Source of the DNA: Fontivita pretiosa
Lineage (GTDB): Bacteria > Planctomycetota > Phycisphaerae > Tepidisphaerales > Tepidisphaeraceae
Assembly: GCF_050410795.1 (NCBI RefSeq)
Contig: NZ_CP191258.1
Coordinates: 5,332,001 to 5,396,000, forward strand
Direction of reading: 5' to 3'
DNA: 64,000 bases
In this document: one piece after another, positions 42,120 to 51,114 of the stretch
How the letters are laid out: each line of letters opens with the position of its first letter
Position numbering within the stretch: the first letter of the stretch is position 1
Translations under genes and position numbers: made by a program
Notes under the pieces: generated by a model
What the model was told of the DNA's origin: nothing
Database searches by the model: none
What the model saw: the letters and a program-made list of their open reading frames with translations, nothing else

Positions 42120-43595
42120 TCAGCGGTCGCGGAATCCCTGAGTGGTCGAAGCCGGGCGGGTGGCCGCCTTCCACTGTCGGAACTGACGCCAGTCCATGAT
42201 CGGCACGAATCCGCGTTCCAGCGCCGGCTGGATCCAGTCGATCCGCGCTGAATTGAGCATGAAGATCTTGCCCCGTGGAGTGATGATCCCGGGCATGCGC
42301 TGGTCGTGCAGCTCGGCCGGATAGAACAGCGTGGCGCCGGAAGCCACCACCGCCACATCGGAGGAGCTTTCGGGAATGACGGTGATCCCCTCGGCACGCC
42401 AATCGAGCATCAACTGAAGCCAGTCGAACGGCTCGATCCACCACCAGGTTCCCTGCGGACACTGGGCTGCGTCCCAGTAGACATAGCGCACGCCCGCGGC
42501 CTTCAGGTCGGCGCGAAGCTTGTCGATGAACTGCCGATGCCGGGCGGCGCGAAAGTTGGCCGGCGTGCCATCCATCCCCGTGAACTGCGGAGCGATCAGG
42601 CAACCGAAGTTGCCGTTGAGCAGAGTGCTGGCGGCGGCGTATTCGGCGAACCACGGGTACTTGCGATGATCCGGCTCGAAGACATACGTCTCGGGGCGCG
42701 GCTCGCCGCTGGACCACTGAATGTAGCCCCTCGCCCCGTTGTTCATCAGACCCCGTACGATGCGGCACAGGTCCCCTCGCCGATACTGCCTGCCATCCAC
42801 GCTCGGCCAATCGCTGCTGGTCCACGGCCCGACCACGTCGCAAGTGGCTTCAGTGATCTTGAGCTTGTCCATCCACGGCAGCAAAAACGCCTGGCGGTAG
42901 TGGTGCAGGTGGGCATCGGGCAGGCCTTTTTCGTACTTGCGGATCTCAAGGACGGCGTTCAGCGTCTGCCCGCGATCCAGGTACGGGTGAAAGCTGACGA
43001 ACGGGCCGGCCTGTCCGTCGCCGCTGATCACCCAGTTGATGTGGGTGAAGACGAGCTGATCGTTCCAGGCGGTGACCCCCACTCCGCTGCCGTCGCGGTC
43101 GTCGTAGAAGATCATCAGCGGTGAATAGGCATAACCCGGCCAGGCGCCGGCGTTGCCGTGCTGCCACTGCCCACGTGGAAGATTCCAATCCACGATTCGC
43201 CCGCCGAAATAGGGGCTGTAGACGCGCAGCGAGTCGCGCGGCGCGGTCTGTAACCAGGGCAGATGGATTTCGATCGGCGCCTCGTGCCGCCGGGTCCAGT
43301 CGCCGCTCATGCTGATCTGCCAGACGATCCGGTCGGGCTGAAGCGTGCTGAGCACCGCCCGGACCTCCACCCCGTCGGGCGTGCGCCACGTGTGGTCATT
43401 GACGCGGGTTCCATACGCCTTGTCCATCCACAGCCCGGCGGGAGGATCGTCAGTGCCGATCGTCCAGGAGCGATCCGCCGCCGCCTGCCCGATCGCATCC
43501 GACGCGCCGCCGAGCGGCAATCCAATGGCCAGCAGAAACGTCGCGACCGTGAGGATGACATCAAGTAAACGGGCAAGGCGGCTCATGTGAGGCAT
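42120..43595 (-). CDS. Exported glycosidase-like protein of unknown family
   Basis: A 491-residue exported protein. AAGGA lies 6 nt before the ATG at 43595; the N-terminus (LARLLDVILTVATFLLAIGL) is a signal peptide. An N-terminal beta-sandwich region is followed by a possible TIM-barrel part with VGPWTSSDWPSVDGRQYRRG, RGYIQWSSGEPRPETYVFEP, GVRYVYWDAAQCPQGTWWWI and ITVIPESSSDVAV. Acidic residues in VYWDAAQ and VIPESS are plausible catalytic acids of a glycoside-hydrolase clan A-like fold (compare DUF6259 proteins). No confident family can be named. Confidence 0.55.
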   Translation of the reverse strand: MPHMSRLARLLDVILTVATFLLAIGLPLGGASDAIGQAAADRSWTIGTDDPPAGLWMDKAYGTRVNDHTWRTPDGVEVRAVLSTLQPDRIVWQISMSGDWTRRHEAPIEIHLPWLQTAPRDSLRVYSPYFGGRIVDWNLPRGQWQHGNAGAWPGYAYSPLMIFYDDRDGSGVGVTAWNDQLVFTHINWVISGDGQAGPFVSFHPYLDRGQTLNAVLEIRKYEKGLPDAHLHHYRQAFLLPWMDKLKITEATCDVVGPWTSSDWPSVDGRQYRRGDLCRIVRGLMNNGARGYIQWSSGEPRPETYVFEPDHRKYPWFAEYAAASTLLNGNFGCLIAPQFTGMDGTPANFRAARHRQFIDKLRADLKAAGVRYVYWDAAQCPQGTWWWIEPFDWLQLMLDWRAEGITVIPESSSDVAVVASGATLFYPAELHDQRMPGIITPRGKIFMLNSARIDWIQPALERGFVPIMDWRQFRQWKAATRPASTTQGFRDR

Positions 43596-43811
43596 GATAG
43601 TCCTTCAAGCGTGCGTATGCAGTCATGGATGCCCCGGCCCGACCCATCGTCCGGCTCAGAGCAGTAGACTGCGCCGCCCCTGCCACCCCTGGTGCGCATT
43701 TGATCCAGATCCGGCGCAACAGCCTCGCCCGGCCTAACTGATTTGAGCCGGATCAGGCACACACGGAACCCCCGTCGCCGATTTTTGCGGCTGCCGCGTT
43801 GCGCAGCGGCT

Positions 43812-45137
43812 TCACCCGGGGCGCAACGAAGCCGGTTGCGGCGGATCGATCCGATAGATCGCCCCGCCGATGCCGTAGCCGGCGCCATACGCATCGCCGG
43901 AGGTGACGAACACCCTTCCGGCCGAATCGACCAGCACGTTCTCGCTCTTCATCCTGGGGTTGTTGGTCAGCGCCGCCAGATCGGCCCAGGGCGCAGCTTG
44001 TCCCGTGCGGCCATCGAAGACGTGATTCGGATCCGGGCTGAAACGATAGACCCGCGCCGGCTGCGAGGAGATGACGTATAGATCCCCCTCCGGGCCGAAA
44101 ACCATATCCGTGAGGTTGGCGCTGTGACGGGTCAGCGGATCGTACGGGTCAAACCGCGCGATCAGTTCGCCCTCGATGGGCTGCACCGGCAGGCCTTCGC
44201 CATCGAGCCGGATGCGGACAATCGTCGAGCTGGTGCGAAAACCGATGTACAGCCAGCCGTCGCGCTCGGCCAGCATGCTGTGTCCAAGGTGGCTTTGCAC
44301 TCCATAACCGCGAATGCGGATTCTGTCGTCCATGACCCAACAGCTTTGCGGCGGCGGCGCGTCGGGGTCGTGCGCAATCTGCGACAGGTCGTAACGCACC
44401 AGCAGGCTGTTGTCCTTGGCCACGCAGTACAGCCAGCGCCCGACGACCAGGCAGTTGTCCGGGCCATTGAGCCGTCCGTGCGGCGGCGGTGAGGTCTGCG
44501 GGTCGTGGTGTGGATAGTTCCCGCCGGCCTCGAGGCTGTGACGCTCCACCTCGTACCACTTTCCGCTGCGCGTGTCATAGCGAAGTACGGCGTCGTTGAC
44601 GTTCTTGCTAAAGCTGCCGCCGGTGCCCGGCTGTTCGGGCTTGTCGATGCCACTGAAAGCGCAAATGTAGAAGTTGCGGGTAACAGGGTCGTAGCGGAGC
44701 GTGCAGTACGGTCGATCCGTCTGGCGGTCCTTCGTCGCAGGCACGGCAGTGCGATCGAACAGCTTGAAAGGCGGCTCGGTCGGCGCGGCGTAGACGACCC
44801 CGTTCGCCCGCACCGCGGGCGAGACGTGGCGTTCGGTCACAGGCTGGGCAATGTCGGGATCGACACTGAAGATCGTGCCGGCCTGGTCGTCGATCGCGCC
44901 GTCCGCCCCGCCGGACTCCCGAACGCGTCCCCGCGCCAGCACGTAGAGCCTGCCATCCACGAGCTGAAGCCCGCGTGGAAACGGCACCGCCGTGCTCACT
45001 CGGTAAAGCTGCTCGACCGTGACGGCAGGCGCGGCCGTATGAGTGGCGGATGAATGGGGCGACGTGCGCGGCGGGCGGTCGCACCCGGCCAGTCCCAACA
45101 GCCACACCGCCGCGCACGTCAGACACACCCATCTCAA
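43812..45137 (-). CDS. Lipoprotein with beta-propeller repeats
   Basis: A 441-residue predicted lipoprotein. The signal peptide ends in the lipobox LLGLAGC. The mature part has regularly spaced blade motifs such as PRGLQLVDGRLYVLARGRV, RRDPVTRNFYICAFS-like strands, GWLYIGFRTSSTIVRIRLDG and MVFGPEGDLYVISSQPARVYRF, typical of NHL/SMP-type propellers, and a last blade VFVTSGDAYG. It starts 10 bp after the DUF4198 gene, so it is the third gene of a minus-strand operon with a pseudopilin and DUF4198. Role unknown; recognition of a ligand or a surface binding function is possible. Confidence 0.65.
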   Translation of the reverse strand: MRWVCLTCAAVWLLGLAGCDRPPRTSPHSSATHTAAPAVTVEQLYRVSTAVPFPRGLQLVDGRLYVLARGRVRESGGADGAIDDQAGTIFSVDPDIAQPVTERHVSPAVRANGVVYAAPTEPPFKLFDRTAVPATKDRQTDRPYCTLRYDPVTRNFYICAFSGIDKPEQPGTGGSFSKNVNDAVLRYDTRSGKWYEVERHSLEAGGNYPHHDPQTSPPPHGRLNGPDNCLVVGRWLYCVAKDNSLLVRYDLSQIAHDPDAPPPQSCWVMDDRIRIRGYGVQSHLGHSMLAERDGWLYIGFRTSSTIVRIRLDGEGLPVQPIEGELIARFDPYDPLTRHSANLTDMVFGPEGDLYVISSQPARVYRFSPDPNHVFDGRTGQAAPWADLAALTNNPRMKSENVLVDSAGRVFVTSGDAYGAGYGIGGAIYRIDPPQPASLRPG

Positions 45138-45147
45138 TGCAGGCCCC

Positions 45148-45960
45148 TCATTCCGGACAACACGGACAGATCGCCGGCACGTACACCGTCAACGTCGCCG
45201 AGTACTTCGTCGAATCATACCCGCTGCCCTTTTCCGTGTCGTCGTCGTGATGGGCAACGATCAGAAAGTAATTGGCGTCGTCAGGCTCGAAACTGGCGAT
45301 GCCATCGGCGTCGGTCTTTCGCTGGTACTTTTCATCGAAGCCTTCCTTCAGCGTCTGCCCGCGCGGAATGAACGAGATGGTCGCGTTCGCCAGCGGCCGG
45401 CCGTTGCGCAGCAGTTGCACGCGAATCGCCGAGCCCGGGCCCATCGGCGTGACTGGATTGGTCAACGGAACCAGCTCCAGTCCGTGCCCCAGAACACGAT
45501 CGTAGCCGCCCGCGTCATGCGGCACCTGATCAAGGCTCCTGCTGGCCAGGAAAAACGTCTTGGCGCTCTTGATCGAGCGCTTGGGCGCATAGCTCACGAC
45601 CTGCTCGGACGTCTGCACGATCATGTGCACCCCCGGCTTGCTCGTGCGGAACCTGCCCGCCCAGTACCCTTCCTTCGGGGCCATGCCCTGATCCACCAGC
45701 GAAGGCTCAAGGTCATGCCGGCTACCGTCCGGCTCGATCAGCTCCAGGCGACTGCTGGCCAGATCGACCTTGCCGGCCAGCCTGAAGTCGCGATGCTCGT
45801 TGCCGTGATTGCCGAGCATCAGATCGAAGAACACGACGTCGCCCACGCGGACGAGATTCGTGTTGGTCTGCACCCAGGAGTCATGTGCGACAACCCAGGT
45901 GGCGCCGACCAGCAACGCCATAACAGCCCCCAGTGCGATGTTGATGCGTGTCATTCTCAT
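45148..45960 (-). CDS. DUF4198-like exported protein
   Basis: A 270-residue protein with signal peptide (RINIALGAVMALLVGATWVVA) followed by HDSWVQTNTNLVRVGDVVFF, the His-containing start of DUF4198 domains (related to NikM/CbiK-type periplasmic proteins linked to metal uptake). The rest is beta-rich with RVQLLRNGRPLANATISFIP and DADGIASFEPDDANYFLIVA, and ends in CPCCPE. The chosen ATG at 45960 overlaps the stop of the pseudopilin gene (ATGA); a second ATG is at 45954. Function unknown; a metal-related role is a family-level guess. Confidence 0.72.
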   Translation of the reverse strand: MRMTRINIALGAVMALLVGATWVVAHDSWVQTNTNLVRVGDVVFFDLMLGNHGNEHRDFRLAGKVDLASSRLELIEPDGSRHDLEPSLVDQGMAPKEGYWAGRFRTSKPGVHMIVQTSEQVVSYAPKRSIKSAKTFFLASRSLDQVPHDAGGYDRVLGHGLELVPLTNPVTPMGPGSAIRVQLLRNGRPLANATISFIPRGQTLKEGFDEKYQRKTDADGIASFEPDDANYFLIVAHHDDDTEKGSGYDSTKYSATLTVYVPAICPCCPE

Positions 45961-46676
45961 TGCAGATTCCACAATTGATCCTGATAGTTGATGTCAAACA
46001 CGTTGGTGATGCCGTTGGGAATGTAGGTTCCGGTCGGCCCGGGGTAGAACGGCGGGCGCATGGGCAGGCGCTCGGCGTGGCCGTCCACAAACCCCACGCC
46101 GACGGTCTGCCGCGGGTGACGCCGATGGTCCGGGCGGCAGGAACTGGAAGTGGCGGGTCGCGACGGCGGCCAGCAGTGTGTCGCCAGCGACGGCGCGCCT
46201 GCGGGCGAGTCCATCAGCCCGGCGTCACACAACGCCACCGTCTCGCTCCATCTGCGAATCCGGTTCAGGCGAACGCCGTTCAGGTTCGTGTTGAAGCCAT
46301 AGCTGGCCTGGACCGAAACCCGATCGTTCGCCGGGCAGTGCCAGGCTTGATTCGCATCGTTGTCGGCGTTGTTGCGCCCCTGCCGAAGATACGGATACAA
46401 AAGCTCCTTGCGATCCCTGGGCGGAGTGTTTCCGATCGCGGGGATGAAGGTCACGTACAGTTTCTTGTCCTGGGCATACATCAGAGCGGCGGTGGCAAGC
46501 TGGCGCAGATTCGACGTGCAGGCGACGGCTTTGGCCTGCGCGCGCGCCGCCGTCATCGCCGGCAGCAGGATGCCCACGAGCATTGCGATGATTCCGATCA
46601 CAACCAACAACTCAACCAGAGTAAACGCGCGGACTGGGCGCGAGCGTCGCGCCGGCCACGCACAAATGCCGTTCAT
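45957..46676 (-). CDS. Pseudopilin-like protein, H-X9-DG type
   Basis: A 239-residue protein with AFTLVELLVVIGIIAMLVGI after a basic leader (the prepilin site here has Ala before Phe instead of Gly), then ACTSNLRQLATAALMYAQDK and a late GFVDGHAERLP motif. Leader, hydrophobic helix and C-terminal DGH are as in the planctomycete family. It is the first gene of a coupled unit with DUF4198 and the lipoprotein, so the three may work together in a surface or export function. A second family member begins about 0.8 kb away in the same orientation. Confidence 0.88.
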   Translation of the reverse strand: MNGICAWPARRSRPVRAFTLVELLVVIGIIAMLVGILLPAMTAARAQAKAVACTSNLRQLATAALMYAQDKKLYVTFIPAIGNTPPRDRKELLYPYLRQGRNNADNDANQAWHCPANDRVSVQASYGFNTNLNGVRLNRIRRWSETVALCDAGLMDSPAGAPSLATHCWPPSRPATSSSCRPDHRRHPRQTVGVGFVDGHAERLPMRPPFYPGPTGTYIPNGITNVFDINYQDQLWNLQ

Positions 46677-46860
46677 TGGTGTTCCTCCAGACCGGTCTGT
46701 CGTCCCGGCCGATCTCCCGCAGACTGGCGGCGAAGATTGATCAACAGACTGTGAGCCTGATGCGCTGTGCGCCGCTCGGGCCGACCGTGTCAGCGGCGCC
46801 TGGCCCGTGCGAAGAAAGCGAGTTTGGCTACGACCAACGTTTGGTCATGGACGGGTCCGG

Positions 46861-46879
46861 CATGGCCGGGACGGCCATG
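46861..46879. repeat. Second copy of palindromic repeat CATGGCC-GGGAC-GGCCATG
   Basis: Identical to 27672-27690 in all 19 positions. It lies in the gene-free interval 46677-46926, where nothing else is recognised. Confidence 0.8.
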
Positions 46880-46926
46880 ACACTGAGAAGTTGATGTTCG
46901 ATCATGGTGACCGCGCGCACAGCGGC

Positions 46927-47304
46927 TCAGCCCAGGGCCGGTGGTGCGCGACTGTCGTAGGCGGGGATGAGCTGGAGTGATTCAAAGGCAACAGGCCTGG
47001 GGATCGGCACCAAAGCCGTGAGTTCCAGCGGCGGCGGGCGCAGATCGACCACGGGCGGGGCCGTAAGCCTGGCGGCAAAGAAGCAGATGGCGCAGCGTGC
47101 GCGGTCGCGGGGCGTGGGCTTGTCGGTAGGCGAGGAGTCCGAGCCGCCCCCGCCACAGCAGCCGGAGCACGCGACCCTTCCGCTCGCCGGATCATCCGAC
47201 CCGCCGGGCAGCGTGACGATGCCTCGGGTGTGCCCGGGCAGGATGACGTTCAGCCAGAGCGTCTGGAAGAGGATCAGCGCGATGTGCCCGATCCTGGGCC
47301 GCAT
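46927..47304 (-). CDS. Small Cys-rich membrane protein, hypothetical
   Basis: A 125-residue protein. It starts MRPRIGHIALILFQTLWLNV (a signal anchor), then has a Cys/Gly cluster (ACSGCCGGGGSD), a second Cys pair in RARCAICFFAARL, and a Pro-rich tail. The pattern, including the CAICFF motif, recalls small proteins seen beside pseudopilin genes in planctomycetes (DUF2946-like), but no function is known. A good promoter lies directly upstream, with its -10 only 7 nt before the ATG, so the message may be leaderless. A longer reading to 47370 would include the promoter and is not used. Confidence 0.6.
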   Translation of the reverse strand: MRPRIGHIALILFQTLWLNVILPGHTRGIVTLPGGSDDPASGRVACSGCCGGGGSDSSPTDKPTPRDRARCAICFFAARLTAPPVVDLRPPPLELTALVPIPRPVAFESLQLIPAYDSRAPPALG

Positions 47305-47311
47305 GATAAGC

Positions 47312-47340
47312 AGGATACCCCCAGAATATAGATATGTCAA
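47312..47340 (-). promoter_or_regulatory. Strong sigma70-like promoter inside an inverted repeat
   Basis: On the minus strand a perfect TTGACA (-35, 47335-47340), a 17-bp spacer and TATCCT (-10, 47312-47317) precede the ATG at 47304. A 7-bp inverted repeat CAGGATA (47311-47317) / TATCCTG (47347-47353) brackets the promoter, as an operator would. The regulator is unknown. Confidence 0.6.
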
Positions 47341-47439
47341 TCCAGATATCCTGTTTATTTTCCATCGCAACCAGCTTCTGCCCCGGCGCGGGTCCGTGCC
47401 GGGCTGGTCCCCTGCTTTGCCGCCCCGCCTGACGATAGC

Positions 47440-48357
47440 TCACTTCATGTCGGGATCAAAGTACTTGCGCTTGAACACATCGTTGCGGTTGAAGAATTCG
47501 GCGTGGCCGTCGGCGAAGGCGACATTGCCCCGCGCATTCTGCGAATTGCGTTTGTTCTTCAGTTCGTGGCGTTCGGCGATGGCGGTGTAATCCTTCCGCG
47601 GGTCATCGGCGTTGCCCAGCACCACCGTGGGGTTGTACTCGCCATTGTTGACCGTCTTTTCCGATTCATCGATGTAAAGGATGACCTCGGACGGGCGGCG
47701 AACCTGGTTCATCTTGCGTTGATGCTTCAGGTCGCCCAGATACAGCGAGCCGTCGGGTTGCTCGGCGACGGTCTTGTTGCCGAACAGAATGTTCATCGAA
47801 TAGCTGTAGCGGTAGATTCCCCGCCCGCCGTTCAAATCAGCCGCGAACGCCACCCGCTGCTGGAGGTTGTCCGACGGACAGCGGAAGATCTTCTCCAAAG
47901 TGGGATTGACCTCGTGGGCCCGGCGATAGTCTTCCGCGGACGTTCCGTTGTTGGGATTGTGATCCACCACCCGCGCGCCCAGATACTTGGCCAGCGCCGA
48001 ATAGGTGATGTTCTGGTCCCATGTGCCCGGATACAGTTGCCCGGTGACGTAGTCGATGCGCCTTCGCCAGGCGATCCATCCCCAGTAGCGTTTGGGATCG
48101 ACGCCGCCGTCGCCGGAATCGATGCCCTGCCCGGCGCGTCCGGGGTACAGCCCTTTGTTGTCATTGCAGTACGCGACGGTGGCGGTCGCGATCTGCCGCA
48201 GGTTGCTCAGGCACTGGATCTGCCGGGCGCTCTCCCGGGCCTTATTCAGGGCCGGCAGAAGGATCGCGATAAGCGCCGCGATGATGCCGATGACGACCAA
48301 AAGCTCGACAAGAGTAAAGCCAGACGTGTTGCCAGCGATGCGTTTGCCACGATTCAT
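47440..48357 (-). CDS. Pseudopilin-like protein, H-X9-DG type
   Basis: A 305-residue protein with the leader NRGKRIAGNTS, then GFTLVELLVVIGIIAALIAI, CLSNLRQIATATVAYCNDNK and the C-terminal NVAFADGHAEFF. It is the largest of the three such proteins in the window. It contains an internal CPSDN motif, also common in the family. It stands alone and is divergent from the DUF3826 / pectate lyase operon across a 222-bp interval. No assembly genes (pilus ATPase, platform) are nearby. Confidence 0.92.
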   Translation of the reverse strand: MNRGKRIAGNTSGFTLVELLVVIGIIAALIAILLPALNKARESARQIQCLSNLRQIATATVAYCNDNKGLYPGRAGQGIDSGDGGVDPKRYWGWIAWRRRIDYVTGQLYPGTWDQNITYSALAKYLGARVVDHNPNNGTSAEDYRRAHEVNPTLEKIFRCPSDNLQQRVAFAADLNGGRGIYRYSYSMNILFGNKTVAEQPDGSLYLGDLKHQRKMNQVRRPSEVILYIDESEKTVNNGEYNPTVVLGNADDPRKDYTAIAERHELKNKRNSQNARGNVAFADGHAEFFNRNDVFKRKYFDPDMK

Positions 48358-48579
48358 AGAAGCCTCCGCGCCTCAACTCCATTCGCCGGACAGCCATTCT
48401 ATCCGTTGTTACCCCTGGCTTTGCACGTGGCATCGGTTACATGAAACGACAATACCTTTGCACATTTGGCAACCTCCGGTAGCAAAGCGGCCCGCCGGTG
48501 GTATAGGCAGATGTGCAGTCGCCGATACTGGCGACGTGCGGTACCATGAGAATGTTGCTGGCCTGAGGAGATGTTCACC

Positions 48580-49278
48580 ATGTTCATGCCGAACGGGTTG
48601 AAATGGATCGTGCCCCTGCTGCTGGTCATGCCGTGGGTTGCGTCGGCGGCTCAGACTCCGCCCGCGGGCGAGGATGCGGCCTACACCGAAATGCTCAACA
48701 AGCGAGCCGAGAAGATCGTCGCGGCGTTGAGCCTCGCCGATGCCGACAAGGCCCAGCAAATCAAGCAACTGCTCATCGAACAGTATCGCAGTCTCAAGCA
48801 GGTTCACGACGCACGCGACGCGAAGCTCAGGCAGCTCAAGGAGCAGGCCGGGCCAACCACCAGGCCGTCGCCGGAGCAGGTCAATCGCGTGAAGGATGAG
48901 GCGCAGGCGCAACTCGATCAGCTCAACGCCGAGTTCGTCGGGCGGCTCTCGTCGCTGCTCACGCCCGAACAGGTCGAGATCGTCAAGAACGAGATGACCT
49001 ACAACGTCCTGCCGATCACCTATCGCGGGTTTCTGGACATGCTGCCGGATCTGACCCAGACGCAGAAGGCGACGATTCTCCAGATGCTCACCGAAGCGCG
49101 TGAGAAGGCGATGACCGGCGGGACATCCGAGGAAAAGCACGCCTGGTTCGGCAAATACAAGGGGCGGATCAACAACTATCTCTCGAAGGAAGGATACGAT
49201 CTGAAGAAGGCGAGCAAGGAATGGCAGGAGCGGCTGAAGGCGCGGCAGCAACAGCAAAGCGGCGCTACGACCAGGTAA
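48580..49278 (+). CDS. DUF3826-family secreted protein
   Basis: A 232-residue exported protein. The ATG at 48580 is chosen over 48571 because GAGGAG then lies 9 nt upstream instead of abutting the start. The signal peptide is LKWIVPLLLVMPWVASAAQ. The mature part is almost entirely helical with coiled-coil character (KAQQIKQLLIEQYRSLKQVH, DEAQAQLDQLNAEFVGRLSS) and has YNVLPITYRGFLDMLPDLT, GGTSEEKHAWFGKYKGRINN, and YLSKEGYDL, which fit DUF3826. Such genes are frequently found next to pectate lyases, as here. The function is unknown. Confidence 0.8.
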   Translation: MFMPNGLKWIVPLLLVMPWVASAAQTPPAGEDAAYTEMLNKRAEKIVAALSLADADKAQQIKQLLIEQYRSLKQVHDARDAKLRQLKEQAGPTTRPSPEQVNRVKDEAQAQLDQLNAEFVGRLSSLLTPEQVEIVKNEMTYNVLPITYRGFLDMLPDLTQTQKATILQMLTEAREKAMTGGTSEEKHAWFGKYKGRINNYLSKEGYDLKKASKEWQERLKARQQQQSGATTR

Positions 49279-49281
49279 TGG

Positions 49282-49310
49282 CCGCCAGGGCGCGGTGAGC
49301 GCCCAGGCGG
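49282..49310 (+). terminator. Hairpin between DUF3826 and pectate lyase genes
   Basis: A 12-bp stem with one mismatch (CCGCCAGGGCGC / GCGCCCAGGCGG) and a 5-nt loop. No T tract follows, so it may attenuate rather than end transcription, or protect the 3' end of the DUF3826 message. Confidence 0.5.
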
Positions 49311-49358
49311 ACGGTGCCCAGACTGCAAACCCGAAGTGTTTTTCAGGAGCGATCAACG

Positions 49359-51017
49359 ATGACCAGGCGACGTGTGGCAGTAACGATGGCAGTGGCCGCC
49401 TCGATGGCGGCGGTGGCGATGATGTCGGCGGGCGAGCGGGCACAGGCGCAGTACCCAACGGTTCCGCCGGAAGTGGCTGAGGCGTCGAACCGCGCCAAGG
49501 CCGCCGCCAATGCCCGTTCGGATGTCGCCTGGCAGAAGGCGCTGCCCATCATTCAGGAATGGGCCGGCAAGGGTAAGCCGTACATCCCCTGGGCACAGAC
49601 GCCTGGCGATCTGCCGCAGGCGAGCATTCCGGCGTTCCCCGGCGCCGAGGGAGGCGGAGCATACAGCTTCGGAGGTCGCGGCGGCAGGGTCTTCGTCGTC
49701 ACTTCGCTTGAAGACAGCGGACCGGGGACGTTCCGCGAGGCCTGCGAGGCCGCCGGGCCGCGAATTGTCGTCTTCAATGTCGCGGGGATCATCCGCCTGA
49801 AGGATCGCGTGCGCATCCGCGCTCCCTATATCACGATCGCGGGCAACACGGCGCCGGGCGACGGCGTGTGCATCGCCGGCGCCAATGTCGCTGTCGATAC
49901 CCATGACGTGGTCATCCGACACATGCGCTTCCGCCGCGGCGAAACCAACGTCGGTGACCGCGACGACTCGATCGGCGGAAACCCCATCGGCAACATCATG
50001 ATCGACCACGTCTCGGCGAGCTGGGGGCTGGACGAGAACATGTCGATGTACCGGCACATGTACGACCACGACAACAACTCCGAGACGCCGGCCCTGAAGC
50101 TGCCCACCGTCAACATCACGATCCAGAACTCGATCTTCAGCGAATGCCTGAATACGTACAATCATGCCTTCGGCTCGACGATCGGCGGGTACAACAGCAC
50201 CTTCCATCACAACCTGTGGGCGAACAACACGGGGCGGAATCCATCGGTGGGAATGAACGGCGATTTCGCGCTGGTCAACAACGTGATCTACAACTGGCGG
50301 CACCGCACGGTGGACGGCGGAGATCACCTCAGCTACTTCAACATCATCAACAACTACTTCAAGCCCGGTCCCACGACGCCCAAGGACGCGCCGATCGCGC
50401 ATCGCATCCTCAAGCCCGAGGCGCAGCGCGGCAAGAACATCCCGCTGAACTTCGGCAAGGCATACGTGAATGGCAATGTCGTGGAAGGCAACGAGAAAGT
50501 GACCAAAGACAACTGGGCTGGCGGCGTGCAGCTCAACGAAGGCGTCAGCCTCGATGAGTTCCTGCCGAAAATCAGGGTGGACAAGCCATTCCCGATGGCC
50601 CACGTGACCACGACGACGGCCGAGCAGGCTTACGAGTACGTGCTGGCCAACGTCGGCGCGACCCTGCCGCGGCGCGACGCGGTGGACCAGCGGATCATCC
50701 AGGAGGTGCGGACCGGCCAGGCCACATACAAAGAGGGCAACGGCATCATCACCGACATCAGCCAGGTCGGCGGATACCCCGAGTACCGCGGCGAGCCGTA
50801 CAAGGACAGCGACTCCGATGGAATGCCCGATGAGTGGGAAAGCAAGTACGGGCTGAATCCCAACGACGCTTCCGACGCCAGTGGCGATCTCAATGGCGAC
50901 GGATACACCAACATCGAGAAGTACATCTTCAACATCGATCCGACCAGGAAGGTGGACTGGACCGATCCGAAGAACAACGTGGACACGCTGGCCAGACGGC
51001 AAACCGCGGCCAAATGA
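49359..51017 (+). CDS. Pectate lyase-like polysaccharide lyase (PL1-type)
   Basis: A 552-residue secreted lyase. AGGAG lies about 9 nt before the ATG, followed by a signal peptide (VAVTMAVAASMAAVAMMSAG...QAQ). The right-handed beta-helix begins IPAFPGAEGGGAYSFGGRGG and VFVVTSLEDSGPGTFREACE, then IVFNVAGIIRL, ITIAGNTAPGDGVCIAG, VVIRHMRFRRGE and IMIDHVSASWGLDENMS, where PL1-type enzymes carry catalytic and calcium ligands. The C-terminus ends in EF-hand-like loops (DSDSDGMPDEWES, DLNGDGYTNIEKYI). It should cleave pectate-like uronic acid polymers outside the cell. It is preceded by DUF3826 and followed by an (alpha/alpha)6 protein. Confidence 0.9.
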   Translation: MTRRRVAVTMAVAASMAAVAMMSAGERAQAQYPTVPPEVAEASNRAKAAANARSDVAWQKALPIIQEWAGKGKPYIPWAQTPGDLPQASIPAFPGAEGGGAYSFGGRGGRVFVVTSLEDSGPGTFREACEAAGPRIVVFNVAGIIRLKDRVRIRAPYITIAGNTAPGDGVCIAGANVAVDTHDVVIRHMRFRRGETNVGDRDDSIGGNPIGNIMIDHVSASWGLDENMSMYRHMYDHDNNSETPALKLPTVNITIQNSIFSECLNTYNHAFGSTIGGYNSTFHHNLWANNTGRNPSVGMNGDFALVNNVIYNWRHRTVDGGDHLSYFNIINNYFKPGPTTPKDAPIAHRILKPEAQRGKNIPLNFGKAYVNGNVVEGNEKVTKDNWAGGVQLNEGVSLDEFLPKIRVDKPFPMAHVTTTTAEQAYEYVLANVGATLPRRDAVDQRIIQEVRTGQATYKEGNGIITDISQVGGYPEYRGEPYKDSDSDGMPDEWESKYGLNPNDASDASGDLNGDGYTNIEKYIFNIDPTRKVDWTDPKNNVDTLARRQTAAK

Positions 51018-51030
51018 GCAACGGCGAACC

Positions 51031-51077
51031 GCACAGGGCAGAGAGCGGCGTGGCGTTGGGCCGCCTCTGCCCTGTGC
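51031..51077 (+). terminator. Terminator-like hairpin after the pectate lyase gene
   Basis: Perfect 13-bp arms GCACAGGGCAGAG (51031-51043) and CTCTGCCCTGTGC (51065-51077) enclose a 21-nt loop, 13 bp after the lyase stop. It is followed by CGTTTCTGTCC rather than a clean T tract. Confidence 0.6.
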
Positions 51078-51114
51078 CGTTTCTGTCCTCGGCATTCTGC
51101 TGGCTGATCCCGCA

